From Venatoribacter pacificus (GTDB taxonomy: Bacteria > Pseudomonadota > Gammaproteobacteria > Pseudomonadales > Oceanobacteraceae), in the NCBI RefSeq assembly GCF_025318105.1, contig NZ_JAOANI010000022.1, forward strand, positions 1-64,000: DNA of 64,000 bases. The letters are read 5' to 3'. Below are positions 16,456 through 25,407 of this stretch, one piece after another (position 1 is the stretch's first letter; every line of letters starts with the position of its first letter). Under the pieces are notes generated by a model, which saw only the letters and a list, made by a program, of their open reading frames with translations, ran no database searches and was not told the origin of the DNA. The position numbers were made by a program, and so were the translations under genes.

Positions 16456-18492
16456 ATGCCGGCCTTCCGACCATCGTTATTAGCGTTTCTGATTACTTCC
16501 CTGAGCGTGCAGAATGCCCTGGCGGCAGAAGCTGATACTGCTTTTGATACTGCAACCCAACTGGAGCCGATGGTGGTTACCGCTCCGCCAATGAGCGATG
16601 TACTGACAGTTACCACCGACCCGAAAGCGCCGCGCCAGCCCATTCCTGCCCATGATGGTGCCGATTTATTAAAGAATATTCCTGGCTTTTCAGTGATCCG
16701 CAAAGGCGGTACCGACGGTGATCCGGTATTCCGTGGTATGGCAGCATCACGCCTGGGCATTTTACTGGATGGTGAAATGATTCTCGGCGGCTGCGGTATG
16801 CGTATGGACCCGCCCACCGCTTATGTTTTCCCCGAAGCCTATGACGAAGTGACCGTATTAAAAGGCCCGCAAACGGTTAAATACGGCCCCGGCAACAGTG
16901 CCGGTGTGGTGATGTTTGAACGTGCTGCGCCGGATTTTTCCACTACGCCGGTACAGGGCGAAGTCAGCCTGCTGGCAGGCAGCGCCGACCGTAACGATCA
17001 GGTTGCCCACCTGCTGGCCGGTGGCCAGAAAGGCTATATCGATTTAAGCGGTACCCGCTCCGACGCCAATAACTATGAAGACGGTGACGGCAACGAAGTA
17101 CACTCGGCCTATACCCGCTGGAGTACCAATGCAGCGCTGGGCTGGACGCCGGATAACGATACCCGCATCGAACTGAGCGGCGCCAGAAGCGATGGCGAAG
17201 CACGCTACGGCGACCGCAGTATGGACGGCGCAGAATTCGATCGTTCCAATCTGGGACTGAGCTACGAACAGGAAAATATCTCGCCGCTGTTTAATAACGT
17301 AAAAGCCCGTATTTACCGCAATTACGTTGACCACGTGATGGATAATTATTCATTACGCGCTAACAGCGGTATGAAAATGGTTTCCAACCCGGATCGTTTA
17401 ACCAAAGGTGCCAGCCTCAGCAGCACGCTGGCATTAAGTAATACGACTGAACTGGAAATCGGCGTTGATACCCAGCGCAATGAACACTCGCTGCGTAAAG
17501 CCAGCAGCATGAGTGGCACACCGGATTACGAAAGCCTGAGCCGTGTGGATGATATGCGCTTCGCCAGCAACGGTATTTATGCCGAACTGGATCATCGCTA
17601 TAACGCTGGCCACAGTGTGCATGCCGGTGTACGCATCAATAAAGATAAAGCCGAAGATTTACGCAGCAATAAAACCACCAGTGACACAGATGACAACAAC
17701 ACGCTGCGTAATGGTTTTATCCGCTACGAACACCAGCTGAACAGCACCAATCGTTTATACGCCGGCCTGGGACACAGCGAACGTGCTGCCGATTACTGGG
17801 AGCGCAGTAAAAATCCGGCAGCCACCAGCACTATGATGACAGGCATGGCATCAACCTTTGATATTGATCCGGAAAAAACCACTCAGCTGGATATCGGCGC
17901 GCTGCACAACAGCAAGGATGTGCAGGCATCGGTATCGGCATTTTATACCAAACACAAAGATTACATCCTGATTGAAACCCTGCCGGAGGTGAGTGCCTTT
18001 GCCAGTAATGCACGTAATATCGACGCCACCAGCTACGGTGCAGAAGCCGACAGCCGCTGGGAATTTACCCCCGGCTGGAACAGCACCGCCACCCTCGCCT
18101 GGGTGCATGGCGAAAACGACAGCGACCACCGCGCACTGGGCCAGATGCCTCCTCTCGAAGCCCGCTTCGGTCTGAATTACGACAACGGTTTATGGTCAGC
18201 CGGTGCGTTATGGCGCTTAGTCGCAGAGCAGAACCGCGTTGCTGAAGGCAGCGGTAATATTGTCGGTCAGGATATTGGTAAAAGCGGTGGCTTTAATGTG
18301 TTCTCGCTGAATGCCGGTTATCGCCCGCTGGACGATATGCTGCTGACCGCCGGTATCGATAATCTGTTTGACGTTACCTACGCCGAACATATCTCCCGCA
18401 GCGGTGCGGCTATTCCGGGTTACGAAAGCACCACCCGGGTAAATGAACCCGGACGCACACTATGGTTAAAAATGCAGTGGGCGTTTAAATAA
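16456..18492 (+). CDS. oprC: TonB-dependent copper receptor, OprC/NosA-like
   Basis: 678 residues from the ATG at 16456 with a GCGGAG ribosome site. A signal peptide ends at NALAAEA. The TonB box and plug include LEPMVVTAPP, then DPVFRGMAASRLGILLDGEMILGG and the strongly diagnostic segment GGCGMRMDPPTAYVFPEAYD found in OprC and NosA. The barrel ends in RVNEPGRTLWLKMQWAFK with the terminal Phe-x-Lys of outer-membrane proteins (F at the penultimate place). OprC binds copper through Cys/Met in the GGCGMRM segment, present here. It should import copper across the outer membrane, with TonB energy. It stands alone, divergent from the FecR-like gene. Confidence 0.88.
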   Translation: MPAFRPSLLAFLITSLSVQNALAAEADTAFDTATQLEPMVVTAPPMSDVLTVTTDPKAPRQPIPAHDGADLLKNIPGFSVIRKGGTDGDPVFRGMAASRLGILLDGEMILGGCGMRMDPPTAYVFPEAYDEVTVLKGPQTVKYGPGNSAGVVMFERAAPDFSTTPVQGEVSLLAGSADRNDQVAHLLAGGQKGYIDLSGTRSDANNYEDGDGNEVHSAYTRWSTNAALGWTPDNDTRIELSGARSDGEARYGDRSMDGAEFDRSNLGLSYEQENISPLFNNVKARIYRNYVDHVMDNYSLRANSGMKMVSNPDRLTKGASLSSTLALSNTTELEIGVDTQRNEHSLRKASSMSGTPDYESLSRVDDMRFASNGIYAELDHRYNAGHSVHAGVRINKDKAEDLRSNKTTSDTDDNNTLRNGFIRYEHQLNSTNRLYAGLGHSERAADYWERSKNPAATSTMMTGMASTFDIDPEKTTQLDIGALHNSKDVQASVSAFYTKHKDYILIETLPEVSAFASNARNIDATSYGAEADSRWEFTPGWNSTATLAWVHGENDSDHRALGQMPPLEARFGLNYDNGLWSAGALWRLVAEQNRVAEGSGNIVGQDIGKSGGFNVFSLNAGYRPLDDMLLTAGIDNLFDVTYAEHISRSGAAIPGYESTTRVNEPGRTLWLKMQWAFK

Positions 18493-18682
18493 TACAACCG
18501 CCCCTGAAACGTCGGCCAATATCGTGGTTATCCGGCCCAACATCAGTATCTGCTGAATTGGGGCCGGAGCCATATCGGGCAAAGAATTATCCAGAGGTGC
18601 CTTAAACACACTGTTACATTAATACCGCGATAAGCACTGCTATACTGCCCCGTTGCAACAGTAATAATGGATTATTCGGGTT

Positions 18683-19870
18683 ATGACCGCTCACACCGGA
18701 ACCTTACGCAGTGCCCTGTTGGCAGGAATCATGATTGTTCTGCTGCTGGCTAATCAGAGTCAGGCAACGCCAGATAATATTCGCGTTACCATGCTGAATC
18801 CAAGCACTCCGGCCAATCTCTTCTGGAATATGCAAACACAGTTTATGCAGGCGGCAGCTGCAGATCTGGGGATTGATCTTGAAATTGTGTATGGCGCAGA
18901 TAATCGCTTTCACACAACGCAACAAGCCTACGACATTCTTAACCGTGAAAACCCTCCTGATTATCTGATATGTAATTACTTTTTCTCTCAGGGCTGGCAG
19001 ATTCTTCAGGCTGCAGAAAAAGCTGGCGTTTATACGCTGCTCATCAGTACCGATATTCCGCAACAGGATCAGAAAGACGCGGGTACACCGCAGGATAAAT
19101 TTCCGCATTTTCTTGCGCGCATCATGCCGGATGACCGCCAGGCCAGTTATGAATTAAGCCGACAACTGATCGCCGAAGGCAGGCATTTATCATTGCAGGG
19201 CGCCAGCGGCAAATTAGAGCTGATTGGTATCTCCGGCATGCGTGATACATCAGCCACCGTCTTGCGCAATGAAGGACTGCTGCAGGCAATCAATGAGCAG
19301 GACAATACGCTGTTGATGCAATTGGTACACGCTAACTGGTCAGCCAGCACCGCTCAGCGACAAAGCTGGGCGTTGCTGCAACGTTATCCGTCTGCCAGTC
19401 TGATCTGGACGGCCAGCGATGTAATGGCCATGGCTGTCATACAACAAGCTCAGGCGCTCGGACGGCATGCGGGTAAAGACATTCTGATTGTCGGTACCGA
19501 CTGGACAGCAGAAGCCCTCAACGCCATTGACGATGGTTCATTATTCGCCTCCGCCGGAGGACAGTTTATGGATGGTACGCTGGCACTGGCCATAATTTAC
19601 GACCACGCCAATGGCAAAGGGCCGGATGCACAGGAAGCAAATATTCTGCGGCGCATGGATATTATTACGCACAGTAATCTTGCCCGTTACCGACAACTGT
19701 TGGACCCGCAGCGCTGGCAGAGTATGAATTTCCGCAGCCTGACCCGCAGCCACGGAACATCAGCACAGAAATATGCCTTTGATACCCGTGATGTGATGCA
19801 ACGTTTATTACTGCCAGCGAACGATACTGTCAGCAACCGTCCTCACCAGCAGCGCCGTACTACCCACTGA
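18683..19870 (+). CDS. Orphan periplasmic substrate-binding protein, type 1 (sugar/LuxP-like fold)
   Basis: 395 residues. A signal peptide (to about residue 29, NQSQATP) is followed by a Peripla_BP_4-type fold: IRVTMLNPSTPANLFW, DYLICNYFFSQGW, LELIGISGMRDTSATVLRNEGLL, and the hinge-region LIWTASDVMAMAVIQQAQALGRHAGKDILIVGTDWTAEALNAI. No ABC permease or ATPase gene is near, so it may serve a distant transporter or a sensor kinase, as several such binding proteins do. A good -10 (TATACT, 18641-18646) lies upstream. The ligand is unknown. The C-terminus is long, polar and ends in a His/Arg-rich tail. Confidence 0.75.
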   Translation: MTAHTGTLRSALLAGIMIVLLLANQSQATPDNIRVTMLNPSTPANLFWNMQTQFMQAAAADLGIDLEIVYGADNRFHTTQQAYDILNRENPPDYLICNYFFSQGWQILQAAEKAGVYTLLISTDIPQQDQKDAGTPQDKFPHFLARIMPDDRQASYELSRQLIAEGRHLSLQGASGKLELIGISGMRDTSATVLRNEGLLQAINEQDNTLLMQLVHANWSASTAQRQSWALLQRYPSASLIWTASDVMAMAVIQQAQALGRHAGKDILIVGTDWTAEALNAIDDGSLFASAGGQFMDGTLALAIIYDHANGKGPDAQEANILRRMDIITHSNLARYRQLLDPQRWQSMNFRSLTRSHGTSAQKYAFDTRDVMQRLLLPANDTVSNRPHQQRRTTH

Positions 19871-19909
19871 CGTACATCACTTCAGAACCGTATTATCGGC
19901 GGCCTTCTC

Positions 19910-20542
19910 TCAACCGCATTGCGCCGCCCAGAATGTCGCCAGCTCCCCGGCAGTACCATTAAACTGTTCACGGTCACAGGGGCCGACACCATCGACGGTA
20001 TGCGGCTCATCACCGACATTACCATCGGTGTATTGCCACAGGGTCCACTGCGACCATGGTGACGGTACAACCGGTGCTGCACCGTAGCGCGCCAGCCACA
20101 ACCAGCAATTTGACAGCACCGTTTGCTCCGGGCGGGTAATACCAGCTGCGGCCAGAGCTTCACGCAGCGTATTACCGGAATACAATCCGGGATAGCGTCC
20201 GGTTACTGAATAAATATGGCTGACAAAGGCTTCCGCTTCCGCCAGCGTCATGCTCTGACCCTGAGTATTATCTTCAAAATCGAGCACCAGCAGGCCATCG
20301 TTGCCGGCTACGCTGAGAAAATGCTCAGCCTGTCCGACAGCATCACCACCGGTACCAAAATGATACGCACCGAATTTCAGCCCTACGCCATGTGCAGCAT
20401 CGCGATGGCTGCTGAACGTCGGATCGGTGTAACTCTGCCCCTGGGTGGCCTTATGAATAACCGCAAGAATACCGGCGTCTTTTATCTGTTGAAAACTGCT
20501 GATCTGATTATGGTGGGAAAGATCAATGACGGCGTTAAGCAT
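19910..20542 (-). CDS. GH25 lysozyme-like protein
   Basis: 210 residues. The glycoside hydrolase family 25 pattern is complete: VIDLSHHN at the N-terminus with the first catalytic Asp, VIHKATQG, GLKFGAYHF, LLVLDFED with the central acidic residues, YPGLYSGN, WLARYG, WTLWQYTDG, and CDREQFNG at the end. The family cleaves the beta-1,4 link of peptidoglycan. There is no signal peptide, although secreted or phage-delivered enzymes of this family often lack one too. No holin or phage genes are nearby. The start is ATG at 20540-20542. Confidence 0.85.
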   Translation of the reverse strand: MLNAVIDLSHHNQISSFQQIKDAGILAVIHKATQGQSYTDPTFSSHRDAAHGVGLKFGAYHFGTGGDAVGQAEHFLSVAGNDGLLVLDFEDNTQGQSMTLAEAEAFVSHIYSVTGRYPGLYSGNTLREALAAAGITRPEQTVLSNCWLWLARYGAAPVVPSPWSQWTLWQYTDGNVGDEPHTVDGVGPCDREQFNGTAGELATFWAAQCG

Positions 20543-20739
20543 CGCAGACTCCTTGTCGGCAGATCGTTTTTAGGTTAGCGGCGAAGATCTCTCCGCCAGA
20601 TAGGTTCAGCACTACAAGTACTGATTACCCGTGTGCTGACCAGCCTATATTATCCGGGAATGCAGAACAAATACCGTATACACTGCAATACTTGTCATCC
20701 AAACCTGTAACAACTGAAGCGTACTTTTTCAGGAAATTT

Positions 20740-21456
20740 ATGCCTTTTTTTACCTCTGTTCTGAATCAGTTTCCTCAGCACAGCCTGCAAGTTAAAACGA
20801 TCAATGCAGGCCAACAGCGCCAATGTTTTATTATCCACAGAAAACCGCAGGCGCCGCACTGGCAGGAAGAAAACGTCCGCGAAATTAAAGACGATGAAAT
20901 TTCCCGCGTAATTGAAACGTCCGCAGGCTACATCGTTAAGTACATTAAGCAGCGCACCTGGCACGATAATCTGCGTATTTTTTGGGGTGCCAGTAAAATT
21001 TCCACAGAATTGAGAAGCTGTATTTTCCTGCAGAATCTGGGCCTGCGCGTACCCAGGGTTCTGGAATACGGCATGGCGTTTATTCCGGGGCATTTATGGG
21101 GAGTAACCGGTTATTACCTGATGGAAAAGCACCTGGCGGCGGACATCGTCAAACACCATTTCCGCCATTGTGACCAGCCTGCCCGGCAAAAAATACTGAC
21201 GCAGCTGGTGCATGATCTGCAACGTATGCGCGATGCCTGCTGTGTATACCGGGATTTATCATTCCGTAATATGATGACGGACGACAACGGTGAACTGTTC
21301 TGGATTGACACCAATATCAGGCGTTATAGCAAAGCTGGCGATAAATTTATCGCCGATTGGAACAAAACGCTGAAGGTATTGCTGCAGGAACTCAGCATGA
21401 TGTCGGAGCCCGCCGAACACGACGGGCAACGGGCGATTCAGGCTCTGATGCTGTAA
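20740..21456 (+). CDS. Lipopolysaccharide-kinase-like (KdkA/WaaP-type) protein kinase-fold protein
   Basis: 238 residues from the ATG at 20740, which has an AGGA site 9 bases ahead; a TTG 48 bases upstream would add residues without support. A kinase-like fold is seen: YIVKYIKQRTW with the ATP-binding Lys, STELRSCIFLQNLGLRVPRVLEYG for the helix C Glu, and the catalytic loop CVYRDLSFRNMM, followed by WIDTNIRRYS in the place of DFG. The D-x-x-x-x-N order matches heptose/Kdo kinases of the lipid A core. It may phosphorylate core sugars. It lies alone, next to a repeat cluster. Confidence 0.65.
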   Translation: MPFFTSVLNQFPQHSLQVKTINAGQQRQCFIIHRKPQAPHWQEENVREIKDDEISRVIETSAGYIVKYIKQRTWHDNLRIFWGASKISTELRSCIFLQNLGLRVPRVLEYGMAFIPGHLWGVTGYYLMEKHLAADIVKHHFRHCDQPARQKILTQLVHDLQRMRDACCVYRDLSFRNMMTDDNGELFWIDTNIRRYSKAGDKFIADWNKTLKVLLQELSMMSEPAEHDGQRAIQALML

Positions 21457-21577
21457 CACTTATTCTGCTATCAGCTGTCGCGGAATTAACTGGAGCACCG
21501 CATGCATTGATGAACCAGGCCGCACCCTGTGGCTAAAAATGTAGTAGGGGTTTACATAAAAACCGGTCGGATCAATC

Positions 21578-22105
21578 CGTTCGTACTGAGCGCGCCCTTC
21601 GACAAGCTCAGGTCCAACGGATCCAGTCGAAGCATGAACGCGCCCTTCGACTGGTTCGTACCTCACCGCTCTGGACGAACGGAATATAGTCTAAGAGTCG
21701 ACAATCTCAGGAGAATCGGGGGGATGTGTATGAATATTAATACCGTTCACACTGAGCGCGCCCTTCGACAAGCTCAGGACCAACGGAATATTGACGAAGG
21801 GTCGACAAGCTAAGGAGAATCGGGGGGATGTGTATGAATATTAATACCATTCACACTGAGCGCGCCCTTCGACAAGCTCAGGACCAACGGATCCAGTCGA
21901 AGTGTGAGCGTTCCCTTCGACAGGCTCGTGCCTCGCCGCTCAGGACGAACGGAATATAGACAAAGGGTCGAGAAGCTCAGGAGAATCGGGGGATGTGTAT
22001 GAATATTAATACCGTTCACACTGAGCGCGAAGCAGTCGAAGTGTGAGCGTGTCCTTCGACAGGCTCGTGCCTCGCCGCTCAGGACGAACGGTATAAATAT
22101 TCGAA
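21578..22105. repeat. REP-like repeat cluster A
   Basis: Several copies of the CTTCGAC-n-GCTCAGGACnAACGG repeat and its inverse between two convergent genes. Within it, a longer unit starting AATCGGGGGGATGTGTATG and ending in the REP core is repeated imperfectly at about 21714, 21821 and 21981. The rest of 21457-22165 holds no gene I can support. Confidence 0.9.
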
Positions 22106-22165
22106 AGACAAGATCGGGAAAACCAGTGGTTTTAATTCAGGGCAAACGATATTTACAGAGTCCGA

Positions 22166-22702
22166 TCAGTCGCGATCACTGGCCAGGAAAGAATACAACG
22201 CCATATCCACGCTACTGTCGTTGTATTCAACCTGTGCCGGCAGGCAGCCTTCGTAGTGAAAGCCCAGTTGCTGCAACAGCGCTTCGTGCTGTTCTGAACC
22301 GGCGCGCAGGCGCATTTCAATGCGGTGCAGCCCGAGTTCGCTAAAGCAGAAATTCAACAATGGTGGCATGACTTCCTGTAACACCGCTAAATCGGCGGCA
22401 TCACTTAATTCCCACTGTAATTGCGCACTGCTCAGCATCCAGTTAATTTTCTGGATGCCAATGCGTGCCAGCAGTTGCTGATCATACGCACCTTCGACCA
22501 GCCAGAAAGCCGCTTCACGGGTTTCGAAACGCATGGCCATACGGCGCAGTTCATCCAGCGCCTGTGCTTCAACACTCATGGCCAAACGCGGAATATGATC
22601 AACGCGCGTCTGTTCTTTTAATAAGTCGTACAGTGCTGCACCATCCTGATCCACGAGCGGCAGGCGCAGAGTGAAATTACCGGCCGGAAAATTCCAGTTC
22701 AT
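22166..22702 (-). CDS. GNAT-type N-acetyltransferase
   Basis: 178 residues of the GNAT fold (acetyl-CoA dependent acyl transfer). The N-terminal FTLRLPLVDQDGAALYDLLK, the central strand pair FWLVEGAYDQQLLARIGIQK, and the C-terminal FSELGLHRIEMRLRAGSEQHEALLQQLGFHYEG fit the RimJ/RimL-like subgroup that includes ribosomal-protein acetyltransferases. It overlaps the preceding gene by 4 bases (22699-22702), so translation is coupled. The substrate is unknown. The gene pair follows dnaB on the same strand. Confidence 0.8.
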   Translation of the reverse strand: MNWNFPAGNFTLRLPLVDQDGAALYDLLKEQTRVDHIPRLAMSVEAQALDELRRMAMRFETREAAFWLVEGAYDQQLLARIGIQKINWMLSSAQLQWELSDAADLAVLQEVMPPLLNFCFSELGLHRIEMRLRAGSEQHEALLQQLGFHYEGCLPAQVEYNDSSVDMALYSFLASDRD

Positions 22703-23316
22703 ACATCACCTCCGTTACTGTGGTCTGCGGCATTCAGGTTTTGTCCGGGGTTGATATCACTGTTTTCACCCAGGCGTCCGGCAACCGGCTTTTTCTTATC
22801 CAGCACATAATTAAACTGCACCACATTGGCAAAGGATTGTTCGCCGCTGCGCCAGGCATCGCGCATCAGTGCGCTTTGTTGAAAACCCAGATCGGTGAGC
22901 ATGGTTTTAATGGCGTCGTTCTGGCCTTCAATCCACTGGTAACCAAAATTACGCAGGTGATATTTATCGGCCATAAAATCCATACAGGTTTTTAAGGCAG
23001 CACTGCGTTGCGCCAGCGTTAATTGCGGCAAACCATCAACGCGCAACATGGTACGTAGTAACGATGGCTGCCAGTCAAAAGCGCTGACCATGCCAATAAT
23101 GTGATCATCCACTTCCAGCGCCCACATCATGCCGCGCTGCGTCGCCGCCATCTGCACACTCAGATCCACCATGCGCACCAGGTTGTCTTTATTCTCCAGC
23201 ACGCGCTGACCGGGTAATTCCGGCTGCTGATACAGTTCGAATAAGGCATCCACGTCATCGTAAGTCAGTGGCCGTACCCGGCCGCCGGAGAAGGATAATT
23301 CGGGGGTAAATTTCAT
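22699..23316 (-). CDS. GNAT-like N-acetyltransferase
   Basis: 205 residues. Pattern of a diverged GNAT domain: VRPLTYDDVDALFELYQQPEL, MMWALEVDDHIIGMVSAFDW, and the C-terminal YHLRNFGYQWIEGQNDAIKTMLTDLGFQQSALMRD. The last ~25 residues are polar and probably disordered. The start is the ATG at 23314-23316; a TTG at 23337 with a better purine stretch is possible. It begins 51 bp after the dnaB stop and overlaps the next acetyltransferase gene, so all three may be one transcript. The substrate is unknown. Confidence 0.75.
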   Translation of the reverse strand: MKFTPELSFSGGRVRPLTYDDVDALFELYQQPELPGQRVLENKDNLVRMVDLSVQMAATQRGMMWALEVDDHIIGMVSAFDWQPSLLRTMLRVDGLPQLTLAQRSAALKTCMDFMADKYHLRNFGYQWIEGQNDAIKTMLTDLGFQQSALMRDAWRSGEQSFANVVQFNYVLDKKKPVAGRLGENSDINPGQNLNAADHSNGGDV

Positions 23317-23367
23317 GCTGATATCCAGGAGATACAATCCGCCACCATGGGGATGGCGGATGTTTAA

Positions 23368-24768
23368 TTAATACTCGTCATCGCCGCCTTCATAAGCGCG
23401 GGCCAGATTTTCAAAGCGGGTGTATTTGCCGATAAAGGCCAGACGGTCGATACCAATCGGGCCGTTACGGTGTTTACCGGTAATAATTTCAGCCACGCCT
23501 TTGTCCGGCGTGTCTTCGTTATACACTTCGTCACGGTAAATAAACTGAATGATATCGGCGTCCTGCTCGATTGCGCCTGATTCCCGCAGGTCGGAACTGA
23601 CCGGGCGTTTATTCGGCCGTTGCTCTAACGAGCGGTTAAGCTGCGACAGAGCAATCATCGGACAATTAAATTCTTTGGCGATCACTTTCAGGGTGCGCGA
23701 AATTTCGGAAATTTCCTGGGTACGGCCTTCCGACGGCCCGGACACCCGCATCAGCTGCAGGTAGTCGACCATAATCAGCGCCAGGTCGTTGTTGTTTTCG
23801 CGGTAGACCTTACGCGCACGCGCACGCATTTCCTGCGGCGTCAGTGCCGGTGTGTCGTCGATATACAGCGGCAGATCTTTTAACAGATTCACGGCGGCGG
23901 ATAGTTTCGGCCAGTCTTCGTCGATTAACTTACCGGAACGGATGCGGGTCTGGTCGATTTTGCCGATAGACGACAGCATACGCATCACGATGGATTCTGA
24001 CGGCATCTCCAGACTGAACACCAGACAGGGCCGCTTGGTCGCCAGCAGCGCATTTTCCACCAGATTCATGGCGTAGGTGGTTTTACCCATCGACGGACGC
24101 GCCGCGACAATCACCAGATCGGCTTTCTGCCAGCCGGAGGTGCGGTTGTCGATCTCGTTAAAGCCAGTGGTGATACCGGTCAGACCATCCGGCTGGTTGA
24201 ACATCTGATCAAGCTGTTCAAGGGTGTTCTTCAGAATCGGTGCCACCAGCTGCGGGCCGCCATCTTTACGGCTGCCCTCGGCAATCTGGGCGATGGCTTT
24301 TTCGGCATCCGATACCAGTGTCAGCGAGGTTTCGCCTTCCGGCTCGTAGGCTTTGGCCATGATGTCGGACGCGGCTTCAATCAGGCGGCGCTGCTGTGCG
24401 CGCTCACGCACGATTTCGCCGTAGGCGGAGCAGTTGTCGATAGAAGGCGTCATATCCACCAGACGGCTCAGGTAGGCGGCACCACCGACACTTTCCAGCT
24501 TGCTGCGTTCTTCCAGCTCTTCGGCAACCGTCACCACATCGATCGGCTGTTCCTGACTGACCAAATGCTGGATGGCACGGAAAATCAGGCGATGATCATG
24601 GCGGTAAAAATCGGTGTCCTGCAGGGTTTCGGCCACACTTTCCCAGGCACGTTCATCCAGCATCAGCGAGCCCAGTACCGACTGTTCGGCTTCTACCGAA
24701 TGCGGCGGCGTGCGCTGACTGCTTTCCTGTCTATGCTCATGTGGCTGCGCAGAATACTCTTCACTCAT
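23368..24768 (-). CDS. dnaB: Replicative DNA helicase DnaB
   Basis: 466 residues, the normal length. The N-terminal DnaB domain (PPHSVEAEQSVLGSLMLD, residues ~21-38) binds primase. The RecA-like C-terminal domain has Walker A ARPSMGKTT at about 222-231, Walker B LIMVDYLQLM, the QLNRSLEQRPNKRPVSSDLRESGAIEQDAD motif (split here in two recognised parts, SQLNRSLEQR and SDLRESGAIEQDAD), and FIYRDEVYN. It unwinds DNA ahead of the replication fork as a hexamer. It lies downstream of rplI in the conserved ribosomal block. The window also encodes a candidate loader pair for it at 4.2-6.0 kb. Confidence 0.98.
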   Translation of the reverse strand: MSEEYSAQPHEHRQESSQRTPPHSVEAEQSVLGSLMLDERAWESVAETLQDTDFYRHDHRLIFRAIQHLVSQEQPIDVVTVAEELEERSKLESVGGAAYLSRLVDMTPSIDNCSAYGEIVRERAQQRRLIEAASDIMAKAYEPEGETSLTLVSDAEKAIAQIAEGSRKDGGPQLVAPILKNTLEQLDQMFNQPDGLTGITTGFNEIDNRTSGWQKADLVIVAARPSMGKTTYAMNLVENALLATKRPCLVFSLEMPSESIVMRMLSSIGKIDQTRIRSGKLIDEDWPKLSAAVNLLKDLPLYIDDTPALTPQEMRARARKVYRENNNDLALIMVDYLQLMRVSGPSEGRTQEISEISRTLKVIAKEFNCPMIALSQLNRSLEQRPNKRPVSSDLRESGAIEQDADIIQFIYRDEVYNEDTPDKGVAEIITGKHRNGPIGIDRLAFIGKYTRFENLARAYEGGDDEY

Positions 24769-24842
24769 GCAGACGATTCCCGGAGATGATCAGACAATAA
24801 TAATGGGCGATAGCGACTCGCCTCCACCCGGAAGACGGGCAT

Positions 24843-24878
24843 AAAAAAGGCACTATCAGCTGGTCGCTAATAGTGCCT
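24843..24878 (-). terminator. Rho-independent terminator between rplI and dnaB
   Basis: On the minus strand a 9-bp perfect stem (AGGCACTAT / ATAGTGCCT, 24848-24856 and 24870-24878) is followed by TTTTTT. It lies 59 bp after the rplI stop and 75 bp before the dnaB start, so part of the ribosomal transcript should stop here and dnaB needs its own promoter or read-through. Confidence 0.9.
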
Positions 24879-24936
24879 GATTCTGCTCATCGCTGCCACA
24901 CGGCATCAGCCGGGGCGGCAGCCATAAGCCTCTGAA

Positions 24937-25383
24937 TTATTCTGCGACTACGTGCAGTTTCAGAGTGGCGTTCACTTCTGCGTGCAGGTGGATGGCGATG
25001 TCAAATTCGCCAACATTGCGCAGAGGACCGTTTGGCAGGCGAACTTCAGCCTTGCTCACTTCAACACCAGCCTGAGAGATCAGGTCAGCGATGTCGCGGT
25101 TACCCAGAGAACCGAACAGTTTGCCTTCGTCGCCCGCTTTAACAGCAACAGACAGTTCGATTTCTTCGATTTTCTCTTTACGGTTCTGAGCATCAGCCAG
25201 TTTGGCCGCTGCCTGAGCTTCCAGATCAGCACGACGAGCTTCGAAATGCTCAACGTTTGCTTTGGTTGCAGGAACCGCTTTGCCCTGTGGGAACAGGAAG
25301 TTACGGGCGTAACCTGGCTTAACATTAACCTGATCACCCAGTGAACCCAGGTTTGCTACTTTTTCTAACAGAATAATTTGCAT
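24937..25383 (-). CDS. rplI: Ribosomal protein bL9
   Basis: 148 residues, the full bL9 length. The N-terminal 23S rRNA-binding part MQIILLEKVANLGSLGDQVNVK and GYARNFLFPQGKAVPAT carry the family signature. The long central helix (NVEHFEARRADLEAQAAAK) and the C-terminal domain with LFGSLGNRDIADLI follow. It lies at the large-subunit L1 stalk base and affects reading-frame stability. The gene is preceded by the membrane-protein gene and followed by a terminator. Confidence 0.98.
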   Translation of the reverse strand: MQIILLEKVANLGSLGDQVNVKPGYARNFLFPQGKAVPATKANVEHFEARRADLEAQAAAKLADAQNRKEKIEEIELSVAVKAGDEGKLFGSLGNRDIADLISQAGVEVSKAEVRLPNGPLRNVGEFDIAIHLHAEVNATLKLHVVAE

Positions 25384-25407
25384 CTTAAAATCCTCATTAC
25401 AGGGCGG

